Part shown: piece by piece, positions 34,834 through 43,978 of the stretch | Layout: every line of letters starts with the position of its first letter | Numbering within the stretch: position 1 is the first letter of the stretch | Source of the DNA: Muribaculum sp. An289 | GTDB lineage: Bacteria; Bacteroidota; Bacteroidia; Bacteroidales; UBA932 | NCBI RefSeq assembly: GCF_002159555.1 | Contig: NZ_NFIV01000011.1 | Coordinates: 1 to 61,038, forward strand | Length of the DNA: 61,038 nt | Reading direction: 5' to 3' | Notes under the pieces: generated by a model | Databases searched by the model: none | Seen by the model: the letters and a program-made list of their open reading frames with translations, nothing else | Told to the model about the DNA's origin: nothing | Translations under genes and position numbers: made by a program

Positions 34834-36954
34834 ATGTATAAAAATAAGATTGCATTTCTGATGGCTTGCGTTCTTCTCGCTTCATGCGGCCCGCGTGCGC
34901 CCAAGACCTATCCGGCGGCCGGGCGTACCGATGTATGTGACGTTTTTTACGGGGATACTGTCGAAGACCCGTACAGATGGATGGAAAACGATACTTCGGC
35001 CGAAGTGGCTTCATGGGTAAGGGAGGAGAATGCCCTGACCCGTTCATATCTCGATGCCATACCTTTCAGGGCGGCTTTGAAGGAAAGGCTTACAGACCTT
35101 TACAATTACGAAAAGGCCGGGGCTCCGATGAAGCGTAACGGCAAATATTATTTTTTCCGCAACGACGGTTTGCAGAACCAGAGCGTGCTTTACCGGGCGG
35201 ACAGCCTTTCGGACAGGAAAGGTACCGTCCTGCTCGACCCGAATACATTTTCGGACGAGGGTACCGTCGCCCTTACCGGGATATATTTTTCCAAGGACGG
35301 AAAATACATGGCCTACACCATTTCGCGCAACGGTTCCGACTGGTCGGAGATTTTCGTAATGGATCCCGCTACGGGAGAGATGCTTCCCGACCATATCGAA
35401 TGGTGCAAGTTCTCCGGGGCCGAGTGGTACGGTGACGGTTTCTTTTACAGCGCCTACGGCATCCCTGAAGAAGGGAAGGAGTTTACGGCAATCAATGAGG
35501 GCCACAAGGTCTATTACCACAAGTTAGGAACCCCTCAGTCCGAGGACAAGGTCTTTTATGAAAACAAGGATTATCCTAAACGCTTCTACACCGTCACCGT
35601 CTCGGATGACGAAAGGATGCTCTTCCTCTATTCCGACGGCATGGGTTCCGGCAACCTGCTCAGCGTGATGGATTTGAATCATAAGGAAAGAGGTTTCGTC
35701 CCGATGGTGGACGATTACAGCAACTGGTATTATCTCATTGCTACGGACGGCGGGAAAATTTATCTGTATACCAATTACGGTGCCCCTCGCTATCGTGTAA
35801 TGGAGGCCTCGCTTTCGGCCCCTTCCGTGAAAAACTGGAAGGAAGTAGTGCCGGAGCAGGAGTGGGTGCTTTCGTCAGCTTCGATCCTGGATGGCAAGCT
35901 GTTCCTCGTGTATGACAAGGATGTGGCCAATCATGTTTACGTTGCGGGACTCGACGGAAAGGGGATGAAGGAAATCACATTGCCGGGAGCCGGGTCGGTA
36001 TCCCTCTCGGGTTCGAAGGACAGCGATGAAATCTTCTATACCTTTACATCGTTTACCGTTCCCGGGGCTATTTACCGCTATGACCCTCAGACGGATTCCT
36101 CAAGCCTCTATCATTCTCCCGAAATCGATTTCGACGGTTCCTTGTATGAAACGAAACAGGTGTTCTTCACATCGAAGGACGGCACTCCGGTACCTATGTA
36201 TCTCGTGTACAGGAAAGGACTGGAGCTCGACGGGAACAATCCTGTGATAATGACCGGATACGGCGGCTTCGGAATTTCCCTTTACCCGTCGTTCTCCACG
36301 AATTACATTCCTTTCATGGAAAACGGTGGAGTTTACGTCCAGGTGAATATGCGCGGCGGCAATGAATACGGGCAGGCATGGCACGAGGCGGGGACGAAAC
36401 TCAACAAACAGAATGTTTTCGATGATTTCATCTCGGCTGCCGAATATCTGATTGCGAACGGGTATACGCAGAAGCGGATGATAGGCATCATGGGCGGTTC
36501 CAACGGAGGCCTGCTGATAGGCGCGTGCGTGAACCAGGCTCCGGAACTTTTCGGGGCGGCGGTTCCGCGTGTCGGTGTCATGGACATGCTGAGATACCAT
36601 CTTTTCACAATTGGCTGGAACTGGGCTCCAGACTACGGTACGGTGAACGACAGCGAGGAAATGTTCCGGTATCTCAGGGGTTATTCGCCTCTTCACAACA
36701 TAAGCAATGACGGGACCGAGTACCCGGCAATCCTCGTGACTACCGCGGACCATGACGACCGTGTCGTGCCGGCGCATTCGTTCAAATATGCGGCCCAGCT
36801 GCAATGGTCGGATACCGGCGGGGCGCCTAAGCTCATAAGGATAGACTCGAATGCCGGACACGGCGGAGGAAAACCGGTTTCCAAGACGATAGACGAGATG
36901 GCGGACATTTATTCGTTCATGATGTATAACATCGGCATGTCTCCGAAATTCTGA
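34834..36954 (+). CDS. Prolyl oligopeptidase, S9A, lipoprotein
   Basis: A 706-residue serine peptidase cutting after proline in short peptides. The signal peptide ends in the lipobox LASC with Cys18, so it is membrane-anchored in the periplasm, unlike cytosolic homologues. A seven-bladed propeller (about residues 95-440) is followed by the alpha/beta-hydrolase domain with catalytic Ser556 in GGSNGG, Asp in DHDDRVVP (about 641) and His676 in NAGHGGG. The N-terminal DPYRWMEN motif is typical of the family. It is transcribed alone, ahead of the ribosomal operon. Confidence 0.95.
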   Translation: MYKNKIAFLMACVLLASCGPRAPKTYPAAGRTDVCDVFYGDTVEDPYRWMENDTSAEVASWVREENALTRSYLDAIPFRAALKERLTDLYNYEKAGAPMKRNGKYYFFRNDGLQNQSVLYRADSLSDRKGTVLLDPNTFSDEGTVALTGIYFSKDGKYMAYTISRNGSDWSEIFVMDPATGEMLPDHIEWCKFSGAEWYGDGFFYSAYGIPEEGKEFTAINEGHKVYYHKLGTPQSEDKVFYENKDYPKRFYTVTVSDDERMLFLYSDGMGSGNLLSVMDLNHKERGFVPMVDDYSNWYYLIATDGGKIYLYTNYGAPRYRVMEASLSAPSVKNWKEVVPEQEWVLSSASILDGKLFLVYDKDVANHVYVAGLDGKGMKEITLPGAGSVSLSGSKDSDEIFYTFTSFTVPGAIYRYDPQTDSSSLYHSPEIDFDGSLYETKQVFFTSKDGTPVPMYLVYRKGLELDGNNPVIMTGYGGFGISLYPSFSTNYIPFMENGGVYVQVNMRGGNEYGQAWHEAGTKLNKQNVFDDFISAAEYLIANGYTQKRMIGIMGGSNGGLLIGACVNQAPELFGAAVPRVGVMDMLRYHLFTIGWNWAPDYGTVNDSEEMFRYLRGYSPLHNISNDGTEYPAILVTTADHDDRVVPAHSFKYAAQLQWSDTGGAPKLIRIDSNAGHGGGKPVSKTIDEMADIYSFMMYNIGMSPKF

Positions 36955-37005
36955 GAAATTTTTATAAAAATTATTATAATTTCTTGTAAATTAAAATATT
37001 AGTCG

Positions 37006-37013
37006 TAACTTTG
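37006..37013 (+). promoter_or_regulatory. Promoter of the rplC operon, with leader hairpin
   Basis: TAACTTTG fits TAnnTTTG. It is followed at 37018-37032 by a short perfect hairpin CCGCAT-AAA-ATGCGG in the leader, then an AT-rich leader up to rplC at 37074. The hairpin is a candidate site for operon feedback or transcript stability. Confidence 0.65.
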
Positions 37014-37073
37014 CAACCCGCATAAAATGCGGAGTGTATTTATATTATTGATTAACAAATAATTAACAAACCA

Positions 37074-37697
37074 ATGCCTGGATTAATTGGAAAGAAAATC
37101 GGAATGACTTCCGTTTTCGGTGCCGATGGAAAAAATATTCCATGCACCGTTATTGAGGCTGGTCCGTGCGTTGTTACGCAGTTGCGCACAATGGAAACAG
37201 ACGGTTATACCGCAGTGCAGCTTGCCTATGACGAAAAGAAAGAAAAGCACACCACCAAGGCACTTAAAGGTCACTTTGACAAGGCAGGCGTTTCTCCTAA
37301 GAAGAAACTTGTCGAGTTCAAGGCGGACTTTGCACAGGATCTCAAACTCGGCGACCAGCTTACGGTTGCGGACATTTTCACCGAAGGAATGTTCGTCGAT
37401 GTTGTGGGAACCTCCAAGGGCAAAGGCTTCCAGGGCGTAGTAAAACGTCATGGATTCCAAGGAGTAGGCGGCCGTACACACGGTCAGCACAACAGGCTCC
37501 GTCACCCTGGTTCACTCGGCGCATCTTCATGGCCTTCAAGGGTATTCAAAGGTATGCGCATGGCAGGTCACACCGGAAACGAGCGTGTGAAGATTCTTAA
37601 CCTGCAAGTAATCAAAGTTATCCCGGAGAACAATCTCATTGTCGTAAAAGGCTCGGTTCCCGGTGCAAGAAATTCTTATGTAATCGTGGAGGACTAA
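37074..37697 (+). CDS. rplC: 50S ribosomal protein L3
   Basis: A 207-residue early-binding 23S rRNA protein near the peptidyl-transferase centre. It starts [16 protein letters not shown] and contains the characteristic central extension [23 protein letters not shown] with the HPGS motif. Its normal upstream neighbour rpsJ (S10) is absent: the preceding gene is a prolyl oligopeptidase and only 119 bases separate them. It is followed after three bases by rplD. Confidence 0.98.
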   Translation: MPGLIGKKIGMTSVFGADGKNIPCTVIEAGPCVVTQLRTMETDGYTAVQLAYDEKKEKHTTKALKGHFDKAGVSPKKKLVEFKADFAQDLKLGDQLTVADIFTEGMFVDVVGTSKGKGFQGVVKRHGFQGVGGRTHGQHNRLRHPGSLGASSWPSRVFKGMRMAGHTGNERVKILNLQVIKVIPENNLIVVKGSVPGARNSYVIVED

Positions 37698-37700
37698 TCG

Positions 37701-38330
37701 ATGGAATTGTCAGTTTACAAAATCGACGGAACAGAGTCGGGAAAGAAAGTGGTTCTCGATGAGAGGATATTCGGCATCGAACCTAATGACCATGCCATTT
37801 ACCTTGATGTGAAACAGTTCCTCGGAAACCAGAGGCAGGGTACCCACAAGGTGAAGAACCGTCATGAGAATGCCCACAGCACGAAGAAGATTATCCGCCA
37901 GAAAGGCTCGGGCGGCGCACGCCACGGCAGCTTGAAGTCGAATATCTTCGTAGGCGGCGGCCGTGTTTTCGGACCGGTTCCGCGCAGCTATCGCACCAAA
38001 CTTAACAAGAAGCTGAAACAGCTTGCAAGATTCTCGGCTTTGACATACAAGGCGAGGGAGAATGCCATAACGATGCTGGAGCCTTTCGAAATGGAAGCTC
38101 CTAAGACCAAGGAATTCCTCCGTATCCTCGAAAATATCAAAGCCAATGGAAGGAAGGTGCTCATGGTACTTCCTGAAAACTCTAAGAATATTTATTTGTC
38201 ATCACGAAACCTTCAGGAAATAAAGGTTATTTCTGTGGATGAGATCAATACTTACACGATAATGAACGCTTATTCTCTTGTGCTTATTGACGGTGTCCAG
38301 GATATCCTTTCATCACGTGTAAGGTGCTAA
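37701..38330 (+). CDS. rplD: 50S ribosomal protein L4
   Basis: A 209-residue 23S rRNA-binding protein lining the peptide exit tunnel. The conserved loop [11 protein letters not shown] and [15 protein letters not shown] lie at about residues 63-100. In E. coli L4 represses its own S10 operon; whether it does here is unknown, but the leader hairpin upstream of rplC would be a place to look. Confidence 0.98.
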   Translation: MELSVYKIDGTESGKKVVLDERIFGIEPNDHAIYLDVKQFLGNQRQGTHKVKNRHENAHSTKKIIRQKGSGGARHGSLKSNIFVGGGRVFGPVPRSYRTKLNKKLKQLARFSALTYKARENAITMLEPFEMEAPKTKEFLRILENIKANGRKVLMVLPENSKNIYLSSRNLQEIKVISVDEINTYTIMNAYSLVLIDGVQDILSSRVRC

Positions 38331-38342
38331 AATTCGCAGACA

Positions 38343-38633
38343 ATGGAAATCATAATAAGGCCAATTGTAACAGAGAAGATGACGGTTCTGGGCGAAAAGT
38401 TGAACCGTTACGGTTTTATCGTCGATCGCAAGGCGAATAAAATAGAGATCAAGAATGCCGTGGAAAAACTGTATGGGGTTACCGTAAAGGATGTCAACAC
38501 CATCAATTATCATGGCAAGAAGAAGTCCCGCTATACCAAGGACGGGCTTATACGGGGCCGTGCCAATCACTACAAGAAAGCTTACGTGACTTTGGCAGGT
38601 GAAGATAAAATAGATTTCTACAGTAACATTTAA
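38343..38633 (+). CDS. rplW: 50S ribosomal protein L23
   Basis: A 96-residue protein at the tunnel exit, a docking site for SRP and trigger factor. It has [15 protein letters not shown] at the N-terminus and [24 protein letters not shown], the typical core. It sits in the standard order rplD-rplW-rplB. Confidence 0.97.
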   Translation: MEIIIRPIVTEKMTVLGEKLNRYGFIVDRKANKIEIKNAVEKLYGVTVKDVNTINYHGKKKSRYTKDGLIRGRANHYKKAYVTLAGEDKIDFYSNI

Positions 38634-38638
38634 GAGCG

Positions 38639-39463
38639 ATGGCAGTAAGAAAATTCAAACCGGTTACTCCCGGTCAGAGAAATAAAGTAATCAGTGCATT
38701 CGACGATATCACATGCACTACTCCTTACAAACCGCTGTTGAGGCCTCTCCGCAAGACCGGAGGTAGGAACAACCAGGGTAAGATGACAATGCGTTACATC
38801 GGCGGCGGTCACAAAAGGATGTACCGTGTAATCGATTTCGCCCGTAAAAAGGACGACTGCACGGCTACCGTAAGGACTATAGAGTACGACCCGAACCGCA
38901 GCGCACGTATCGCGCTTGTAGAATATGAAGACGGTGTAAAGACTTACATCGTAGCTCCTAACGGACTTAAGGTTGGACAGGTAATTGCTTCCGGCCCCGG
39001 CGTTGCTCCGGAAATGGGAAACACCCTGCCTCTTTCTGAAATTCCGCTCGGTACACTAATCCACAATATCGAATTGCATCCGGGCAGGGGTGCCGCAATG
39101 GCCCGTTCTGCCGGAACTTTCGCCCAGCTGGCCGCACGTGAAGGCAAGTATGCAGTGCTTCGTCTTCCTTCAGGTGAAACGAGGATGGTCCTCGTGACAT
39201 GCCGTGCGACAGTCGGAGTAGTGTCTAATCCTGACCACAATCTGGAGTCCCACGGAAAAGCCGGCCGCAAGAGATGGCTGGGCCGCAGGCCTCGTAACCG
39301 TGGTGTTGTAATGAACCCTGTCGATCACCCTATGGGTGGTGGTGAAGGACGTGCTTCCGGAGGACATCCTCGTTCACGCAAGGGTATTCCAGCCAAAGGT
39401 TATAAGACTCGCAATCCTAAGAAGACTTCAAATAGGTTTATTATTGAAAGAAGGAAAAAATAA
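38639..39463 (+). CDS. rplB: 50S ribosomal protein L2
   Basis: A 274-residue protein essential for subunit joining and peptidyl transfer. It contains [22 protein letters not shown] and the strictly conserved C-terminal [13 protein letters not shown] with the catalytic-centre His. Length and order are standard. Confidence 0.98.
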   Translation: MAVRKFKPVTPGQRNKVISAFDDITCTTPYKPLLRPLRKTGGRNNQGKMTMRYIGGGHKRMYRVIDFARKKDDCTATVRTIEYDPNRSARIALVEYEDGVKTYIVAPNGLKVGQVIASGPGVAPEMGNTLPLSEIPLGTLIHNIELHPGRGAAMARSAGTFAQLAAREGKYAVLRLPSGETRMVLVTCRATVGVVSNPDHNLESHGKAGRKRWLGRRPRNRGVVMNPVDHPMGGGEGRASGGHPRSRKGIPAKGYKTRNPKKTSNRFIIERRKK

Positions 39464-39484
39464 CGGAATAAAAGTATAGAGATT

Positions 39485-39754
39485 ATGAGTCGTTCATTAA
39501 GAAAAGGTCCATATATTCAGGAAGCCCTTGAAAAAAGAATTCTTGCCATGAATGATGGGAGCAAGAAGAAAGAGGTTATCAAGACTTGGTCGAGAGCAAG
39601 TATGATTTCTCCTGATTTTGTGGGACATACCATAGCAGTTCATAACGGAAATAAATTTATTCCGGTATATGTTACTGAGAACATGGTTGGCCACAAACTC
39701 GGTGAATTTGCCCCAACACGCACATTCAAAGGCCATTCGGGCAATCGTAAATAA
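39485..39754 (+). CDS. rpsS: 30S ribosomal protein S19
   Basis: An 89-residue protein of the 30S head. It begins [11 protein letters not shown] and contains [19 protein letters not shown] and [15 protein letters not shown], both diagnostic. It is in the normal place between rplB and rplV. Confidence 0.98.
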   Translation: MSRSLRKGPYIQEALEKRILAMNDGSKKKEVIKTWSRASMISPDFVGHTIAVHNGNKFIPVYVTENMVGHKLGEFAPTRTFKGHSGNRK

Positions 39755-39774
39755 TCTAAAATGCAACTAAAATT

Positions 39775-40188
39775 ATGGGAGCTCGTAAAAGATTAATGGC
39801 CGAAAGGCTTAAAGAAATAAAAAAGAAAACAGCCATAGCAAAGCTGAATGATGTTCCTACCTCGCCCCGCAAAATGCGCCTTGTCGCAGATTTGATCAGG
39901 GGAGTCGAGGTTAACCGTGCCCTTGACATACTCAAGTTTTCCAAGAAGGAAGCTTCTAACAGGTTGGAAAAACTCATCCGCAGTGCGATTGCAAACTGGG
40001 AAGCCAAGAATGAAGAGAACCGCAAGGAACTTGACAACGGTAATGTTTATGTCAAGACAATCATGGTGGACGAAGGCCGTACTCTGAAAAGAATCCGTAC
40101 GGCGCCTCAGGGACGTGCGGCACGTATCCGCAAACGTTCCAACCATGTGACCGTGATACTTGATGTTAAAAAACCTGTGGAGGAATAA
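39775..40188 (+). CDS. rplV: 50S ribosomal protein L22
   Basis: A 137-residue protein with the tunnel-lining beta hairpin ([27 protein letters not shown]). [14 protein letters not shown] in the N-terminal half is typical. It is longer than E. coli L22 at the N-terminus, as is usual in Bacteroidota. It is followed after four bases by rpsC. Confidence 0.97.
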   Translation: MGARKRLMAERLKEIKKKTAIAKLNDVPTSPRKMRLVADLIRGVEVNRALDILKFSKKEASNRLEKLIRSAIANWEAKNEENRKELDNGNVYVKTIMVDEGRTLKRIRTAPQGRAARIRKRSNHVTVILDVKKPVEE

Positions 40189-40192
40189 GATT

Positions 40193-40978
40193 ATGGGACA
40201 GAAAACAAACCCTATAAGCAATAGGATCGGTATAATCCGTGGATGGGATTCCAATTGGATTGGAAAGAGCAGCATCAAGAACGATACTGCAATGAAAATC
40301 GAGGAAGACTATAAAATCCGCAGGTACCTCAATGAACGTCTTGCGAAGGCAAGTGTTTCCAAGATAGTCATTGAAAGGACATTGAAGCTGATTACGGTGA
40401 GCATTCACACGGCACGTCCGGGTGCCATCATAGGCAAGTCCGGTTCGGATGTCGAAATCCTCAAGAATGAACTTAAGGTCATCACAAACAAGGATGTGCA
40501 GATATACATCCTCGAAGTGAAGAAACCCGATACCGATGCAAGAATCGTAGCGGAGAACATTGCCCGCCAGGTGGAAGGCCGTGTTTCTTACAGAAGGGCC
40601 ATCAAGATGGCTATCGCTTCTACGATGAAAGCCGGTGCCGAAGGTATCAAGGTTCAGATCAGCGGACGTCTCGGCGGAGCCGAAATGGCAAGGACAGAAA
40701 TGTTGAAGGAAGGCCGTACTCCTCTTCATACTTTCCGTGCAGATATAGACTATGCTTTGGCAGAGGCTCACACGAAAGTGGGTGTCCTTGGAATCAAGGT
40801 GTGGATTTGCAACGGCGAGGTTTATGGAAAGAGGGATCTTTCACCGAATGTAGGCGTAGTTGCAGCCCAGCCTAACAACGGACGTCAGCGCCGTGACGGT
40901 GACCGCCGTCGTGGAGGCCGTGGCGACCGTCGTCGCGGAGGCCGCGGTGACAGGCAGGAACGCCGTCGTGAAGAATAG
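40193..40978 (+). CDS. rpsC: 30S ribosomal protein S3 with Arg/Gly-rich tail
   Basis: A 261-residue protein of the mRNA entry channel. It starts [18 protein letters not shown] and has the KH domain with [12 protein letters not shown]. The conserved C-terminal domain includes [13 protein letters not shown] and GVLGIKVWI. The last ~30 residues are an unusual Arg/Gly/Asp tail with two RRGGRGD units encoded by a 21-bp tandem repeat. It is the last gene of this operon: rplP, rpmC and rpsQ do not follow. Confidence 0.97.
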   Translation: MGQKTNPISNRIGIIRGWDSNWIGKSSIKNDTAMKIEEDYKIRRYLNERLAKASVSKIVIERTLKLITVSIHTARPGAIIGKSGSDVEILKNELKVITNKDVQIYILEVKKPDTDARIVAENIARQVEGRVSYRRAIKMAIASTMKAGAEGIKVQISGRLGGAEMARTEMLKEGRTPLHTFRADIDYALAEAHTKVGVLGIKVWICNGEVYGKRDLSPNVGVVAAQPNNGRQRRDGDRRRGGRGDRRRGGRGDRQERRREE

Positions 40979-41003
40979 GAATAAAGTTGATTCATAAATA
41001 AGA

Positions 41004-41042
41004 GAGAGGGTGGCAAATCGATTAAGCCACCCTCTCTTTTTT
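41004..41042 (+). terminator. Terminator of the rplC-rpsC operon
   Basis: An 11-bp perfect stem, GAGAGGGTGGC (41004-41014) with GCCACCCTCTC (41026-41036), is followed by six T residues. It closes the operon 25 bases after rpsC. Confidence 0.95.
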
Positions 41043-41073
41043 AATTATCGTCCGTTGCCGTTATTGTCATTCT

Positions 41074-41754
41074 CTATTCGTTTTTTGCTTTTCCTCCTAT
41101 CAGTTTCCATACGCCGGCCGAAAGCAGTGCGCCGATAAACGGAGCCACGATGAATATCCAGAGCTCGGACAATGCTTTCCCGCCTTCGAAAATGGCAGGC
41201 CCTATGCTCCTTGCAGGGTTCACGGATGTTCCGGTAATAGGGATGCATACGATGTGTATGAGTATGAGTGACAATCCTATTGCCAGTCCTGCAAAGTTCC
41301 CGGCCCCTTTCTTGCTGTCAGTCGTTCCCAAAACGACCAGGACGAATACGAAGGTGAAGAATACTTCGGCCAGGAAACCTCCCAGAACGCCTACACCAGG
41401 ATTGCATGCGTTGGCTCCCGTCCTGGTTGCATATTCGAAATCTATGACCGAAGTCAGGAGATAAAGTAATGCGGATGCTATTATGGCTCCGATGACCTGG
41501 AAGAGCATGTACATCAGCCCCTCTTTGACTTTCATCCTGCCGGAGGCCATGCAGCCCAAAGTGATTGCAGGATTGATATGGCAGCCGGAAACGCCTCCGA
41601 TAGTATAGGCCATAGCGACTACCGACAGACCGAATGCGGCTGCGACCATCAGGACTTGTGCCGGGGTTCCGCAACCTCCGTTGAAAATGGCACTTCCGCA
41701 TCCCATCAATACAAGGACGAAGGTGCCGAACATTTCTGCTAAATACTTTCTCAT
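41074..41754 (-). CDS. aqpZ: Aquaporin Z-type water channel
   Basis: A 226-residue major intrinsic protein with six predicted transmembrane helices. Both NPA loops are intact: GCHINPAITLG in the first half and GTSVNPARSIGP in the second. The start AEMFGTFVLVLMGCGSAIF is typical of AqpZ rather than glycerol facilitators, which is the basis for the water-channel call. It is transcribed alone, facing the ribosomal operon terminator. Confidence 0.93.
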   Translation of the reverse strand: MRKYLAEMFGTFVLVLMGCGSAIFNGGCGTPAQVLMVAAAFGLSVVAMAYTIGGVSGCHINPAITLGCMASGRMKVKEGLMYMLFQVIGAIIASALLYLLTSVIDFEYATRTGANACNPGVGVLGGFLAEVFFTFVFVLVVLGTTDSKKGAGNFAGLAIGLSLILIHIVCIPITGTSVNPARSIGPAIFEGGKALSELWIFIVAPFIGALLSAGVWKLIGGKAKNE

Positions 41755-41797
41755 GATGCTGTTATTTAGAAATAATGTCCCAATATAATAAAATATG

Positions 41798-42679
41798 TCA
41801 TTCGCTCTTCAAAAACGATCTGAAAGACTCAAAATATTTTTTCGAAACGGGAATCGGGTCGGTGCCGTTTTCGTCGAGAATTATTGAATAATTGTTCATG
41901 TCCTTCCGCATTTCCTTGATTTTATTCGGATTCACGACATACGACCTGTGGCAGCGGATCAGCCGGCCGCTGCCCGAGAATTTTTCTTCGATAGTCTTTA
42001 TCTTGCATCTTACCAGATGGCTGCGGAGCTTGCCCTGGGTCGTATAATGTACCTTGATATAATTGTCTTCGGATTCGATATAAAGCAGATTGCTTATGTT
42101 GACGGAAATCTTCAGGTTGCCGTTGTAGTCCGTTATGTCGATGAGGTCCTTGTTTTTCCGTACCGGTTGCGCCGTTGCGGCGGCTTCTTCGGCTTTTATC
42201 CTTGCTATGTTCCTGTCCCTCGCCGCTGCCATTGCCGCTGTGGCGGCGTATGGTATCCCGATGGCGATGCCCGTTACAAGGAAGGCTTTCGGGTATGTCC
42301 TCAAAAAACATGAAATCCAGTGAGGAAAATATGTCCCGGTCCAGGAGTCCTGGCAGGCGATGAAAGCCGCGATGCCTGTGTACATGGCGGCAATCAGGAA
42401 TATTTCCAGAAAAATCCATACGGCGAACAGTGCCGTGGACAGCGGTTTTTTCCTGTGCCTGTAGAAAAGCGCCGTATTGCTTATTATCAGCAGCAACTCT
42501 GAAGCCGAGATGAATCCGGCCGTAAACAGGAAACGGGACTCGTCGTGCAAGTCGAACCATGTCGTCTGCGAGAAGAACGCGTATACGGCTATGAATATGA
42601 CAGCGAATACGGTTGTCAATATAATGTTGAGGACAAGGTTGCCTGAATCGGCGATATAGTCAGGTATTGTGTTTCTCAT
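41798..42679 (-). CDS. Membrane-bound LytTR-domain regulator
   Basis: A 293-residue protein. About four transmembrane helices (residues 15-35, 48-65, 80-105 and 130-155) are followed by a linker and a C-terminal LytTR DNA-binding domain (about 190-290) with LLYIESEDNYIKVHY, LIRCHRSYVVN and PIPVSKKYFE. There is no receiver domain or phosphate-accepting Asp, so it is a one-component membrane regulator. Its target and signal are unknown. It lies upstream of, and divergent from, the fabH cluster with 291 bases between. Confidence 0.9.
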   Translation of the reverse strand: MRNTIPDYIADSGNLVLNIILTTVFAVIFIAVYAFFSQTTWFDLHDESRFLFTAGFISASELLLIISNTALFYRHRKKPLSTALFAVWIFLEIFLIAAMYTGIAAFIACQDSWTGTYFPHWISCFLRTYPKAFLVTGIAIGIPYAATAAMAAARDRNIARIKAEEAAATAQPVRKNKDLIDITDYNGNLKISVNISNLLYIESEDNYIKVHYTTQGKLRSHLVRCKIKTIEEKFSGSGRLIRCHRSYVVNPNKIKEMRKDMNNYSIILDENGTDPIPVSKKYFESFRSFLKSE

Positions 42680-42816
42680 GGCGCAAAAATACCGTTTATT
42701 GGCAAATTATTCATTTTAAGGGACCATATTTCACCCCAAAATATATTTTTTTACCACAAATACATTAATTTAACATATATTTGCCTGCGGCAGAAATACT
42801 GTAGCGCCTCGGTAAA

Positions 42817-42867
42817 GCAAATTGAACAAGTTCATTTGCATTGCTCTCGGCTTCTGCGTATATTTGC
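42817..42867 (+). repeat. Palindromic promoter repeat C, copy 1 (fabH side)
   Basis: GCAAATTGAAC-AA-GTTCATTTGC is a near-perfect palindrome, followed by ATTGCTCTCGGCTTCTGCG and then TATATTTGC, a consensus -7 element at 42859-42866. GAAATACTGTAGCGCCTCGG just upstream (42794-42812) also recurs near copy 3. The element probably supplies the promoter for fabH, about 105 bases ahead. The rest of the gap (42868-42970) is AT-rich without other recognised signals. Confidence 0.75.
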
Positions 42868-42970
42868 GCTTTGAAATGCCTGATATGTTTTGCAAGTATC
42901 GCGGAATGGAAATAAATTCGCATAGATAATGCAAACTATCGTATAGAGTTTAAATTTTAGATTTTTTTAT

Positions 42971-43939
42971 ATGAGGATTATAGGAACAGGAAGTTCTTTG
43001 CCAAAGAAAGAAGTTACGAACGAGATGCTTTCGACCTTTTTGGATACATCGGACGAATGGATTGTCACGAGGACCGGCATATCTTCAAGGAAGGTGATTT
43101 CCGATGAAAAACTTGAGGATATGGCAGTGGATGCCGCAAGGAAAGCGGTTGAGAATGCCGGTATCGGCCTCGATGACATAGATTTGATTGTTTGTTCCAA
43201 TGTTGTGAACGAATTCGTTACTCCCGGCCTGAGTTGCGTGATTCAGCGTGATTTGGGGACAAAGGTACCGACAATGGATATAAATGCCGCCTGTGCCGGC
43301 TTCATATATGGTTTGGACTTTGTACACGGATATTCTCTGGCGCATAAGGATGTGAGATACATATTGCTGGTATGTGCCGAGGAGCCTACGAGGATGATGA
43401 ACTGGGCGGACAGGAACGTATGTGTCCTTTTCGGCGACGGTGCTGCCGCCGTAATACTTGACTGTACGGACAAGGACAGCGACTGCATAAAGGAAGTAAA
43501 GCTTTCCGGCGTTCCGGCCGTGGAGTCACTGTATTACAAGAGGGTTCTGGAGCCTACTCCGTATATAACAAAAGAGAAGGAGCCTGTGCCTCTGACCATG
43601 AACGGAAGAGATATTTTCAGGATGGCTACGCGTGCCGGTGTGGCGGACATTTCGGCTGTTCTTGAAAAGACGGGGATGAAGGCCGATGATGTCGATTATT
43701 ATCTGCTTCATCAGGCGAATCTGAGGATAATCGATTCCATACAGAAACATTTTGACATATCCCACGACAAGTTTGTGCATAACATAGAGCATCTCGGGAA
43801 TACGTCTTCCGCTTCAGTGCCTATCCTGCTCGACGATATGAACAGGAGCGGACGTCTTTCAAAGGGACAGAAGCTGATTATGAGTGCATTCGGTGCCGGT
43901 TTCGTTTCCGGAGCGGCCCTCGTAGTCTGGGATAAGTAA
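42971..43939 (+). CDS. fabH: Beta-ketoacyl-ACP synthase III
   Basis: A 322-residue thiolase-fold enzyme starting fatty-acid synthesis by condensing an acyl-CoA with malonyl-ACP. The catalytic triad is visible: Cys108 in DINAACAGF, His247 in LLHQANLRI and Asn277 in HLGNTSSAS. The N-terminus IIGTGSSLPKKEVTN is characteristic. It heads a cluster with fabF and fabZ, 39 bases apart from the former. Because these bacteria make branched iso-fatty acids, a branched-chain primer is likely, but this is inference. Confidence 0.95.
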   Translation: MRIIGTGSSLPKKEVTNEMLSTFLDTSDEWIVTRTGISSRKVISDEKLEDMAVDAARKAVENAGIGLDDIDLIVCSNVVNEFVTPGLSCVIQRDLGTKVPTMDINAACAGFIYGLDFVHGYSLAHKDVRYILLVCAEEPTRMMNWADRNVCVLFGDGAAAVILDCTDKDSDCIKEVKLSGVPAVESLYYKRVLEPTPYITKEKEPVPLTMNGRDIFRMATRAGVADISAVLEKTGMKADDVDYYLLHQANLRIIDSIQKHFDISHDKFVHNIEHLGNTSSASVPILLDDMNRSGRLSKGQKLIMSAFGAGFVSGAALVVWDK

Positions 43940-43966
43940 ATTATTTGATAATCATAAGTTGTAAAA

Positions 43967-43974
43967 TATTTTTG
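43967..43974 (+). promoter_or_regulatory. -7 element immediately before fabF
   Basis: TATTTTTG fits TAnnTTTG and ends only four bases before the fabF ATG. If used, it would give an essentially leaderless fabF mRNA. Confidence 0.45.
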
Positions 43975-43978
43975 TGAT

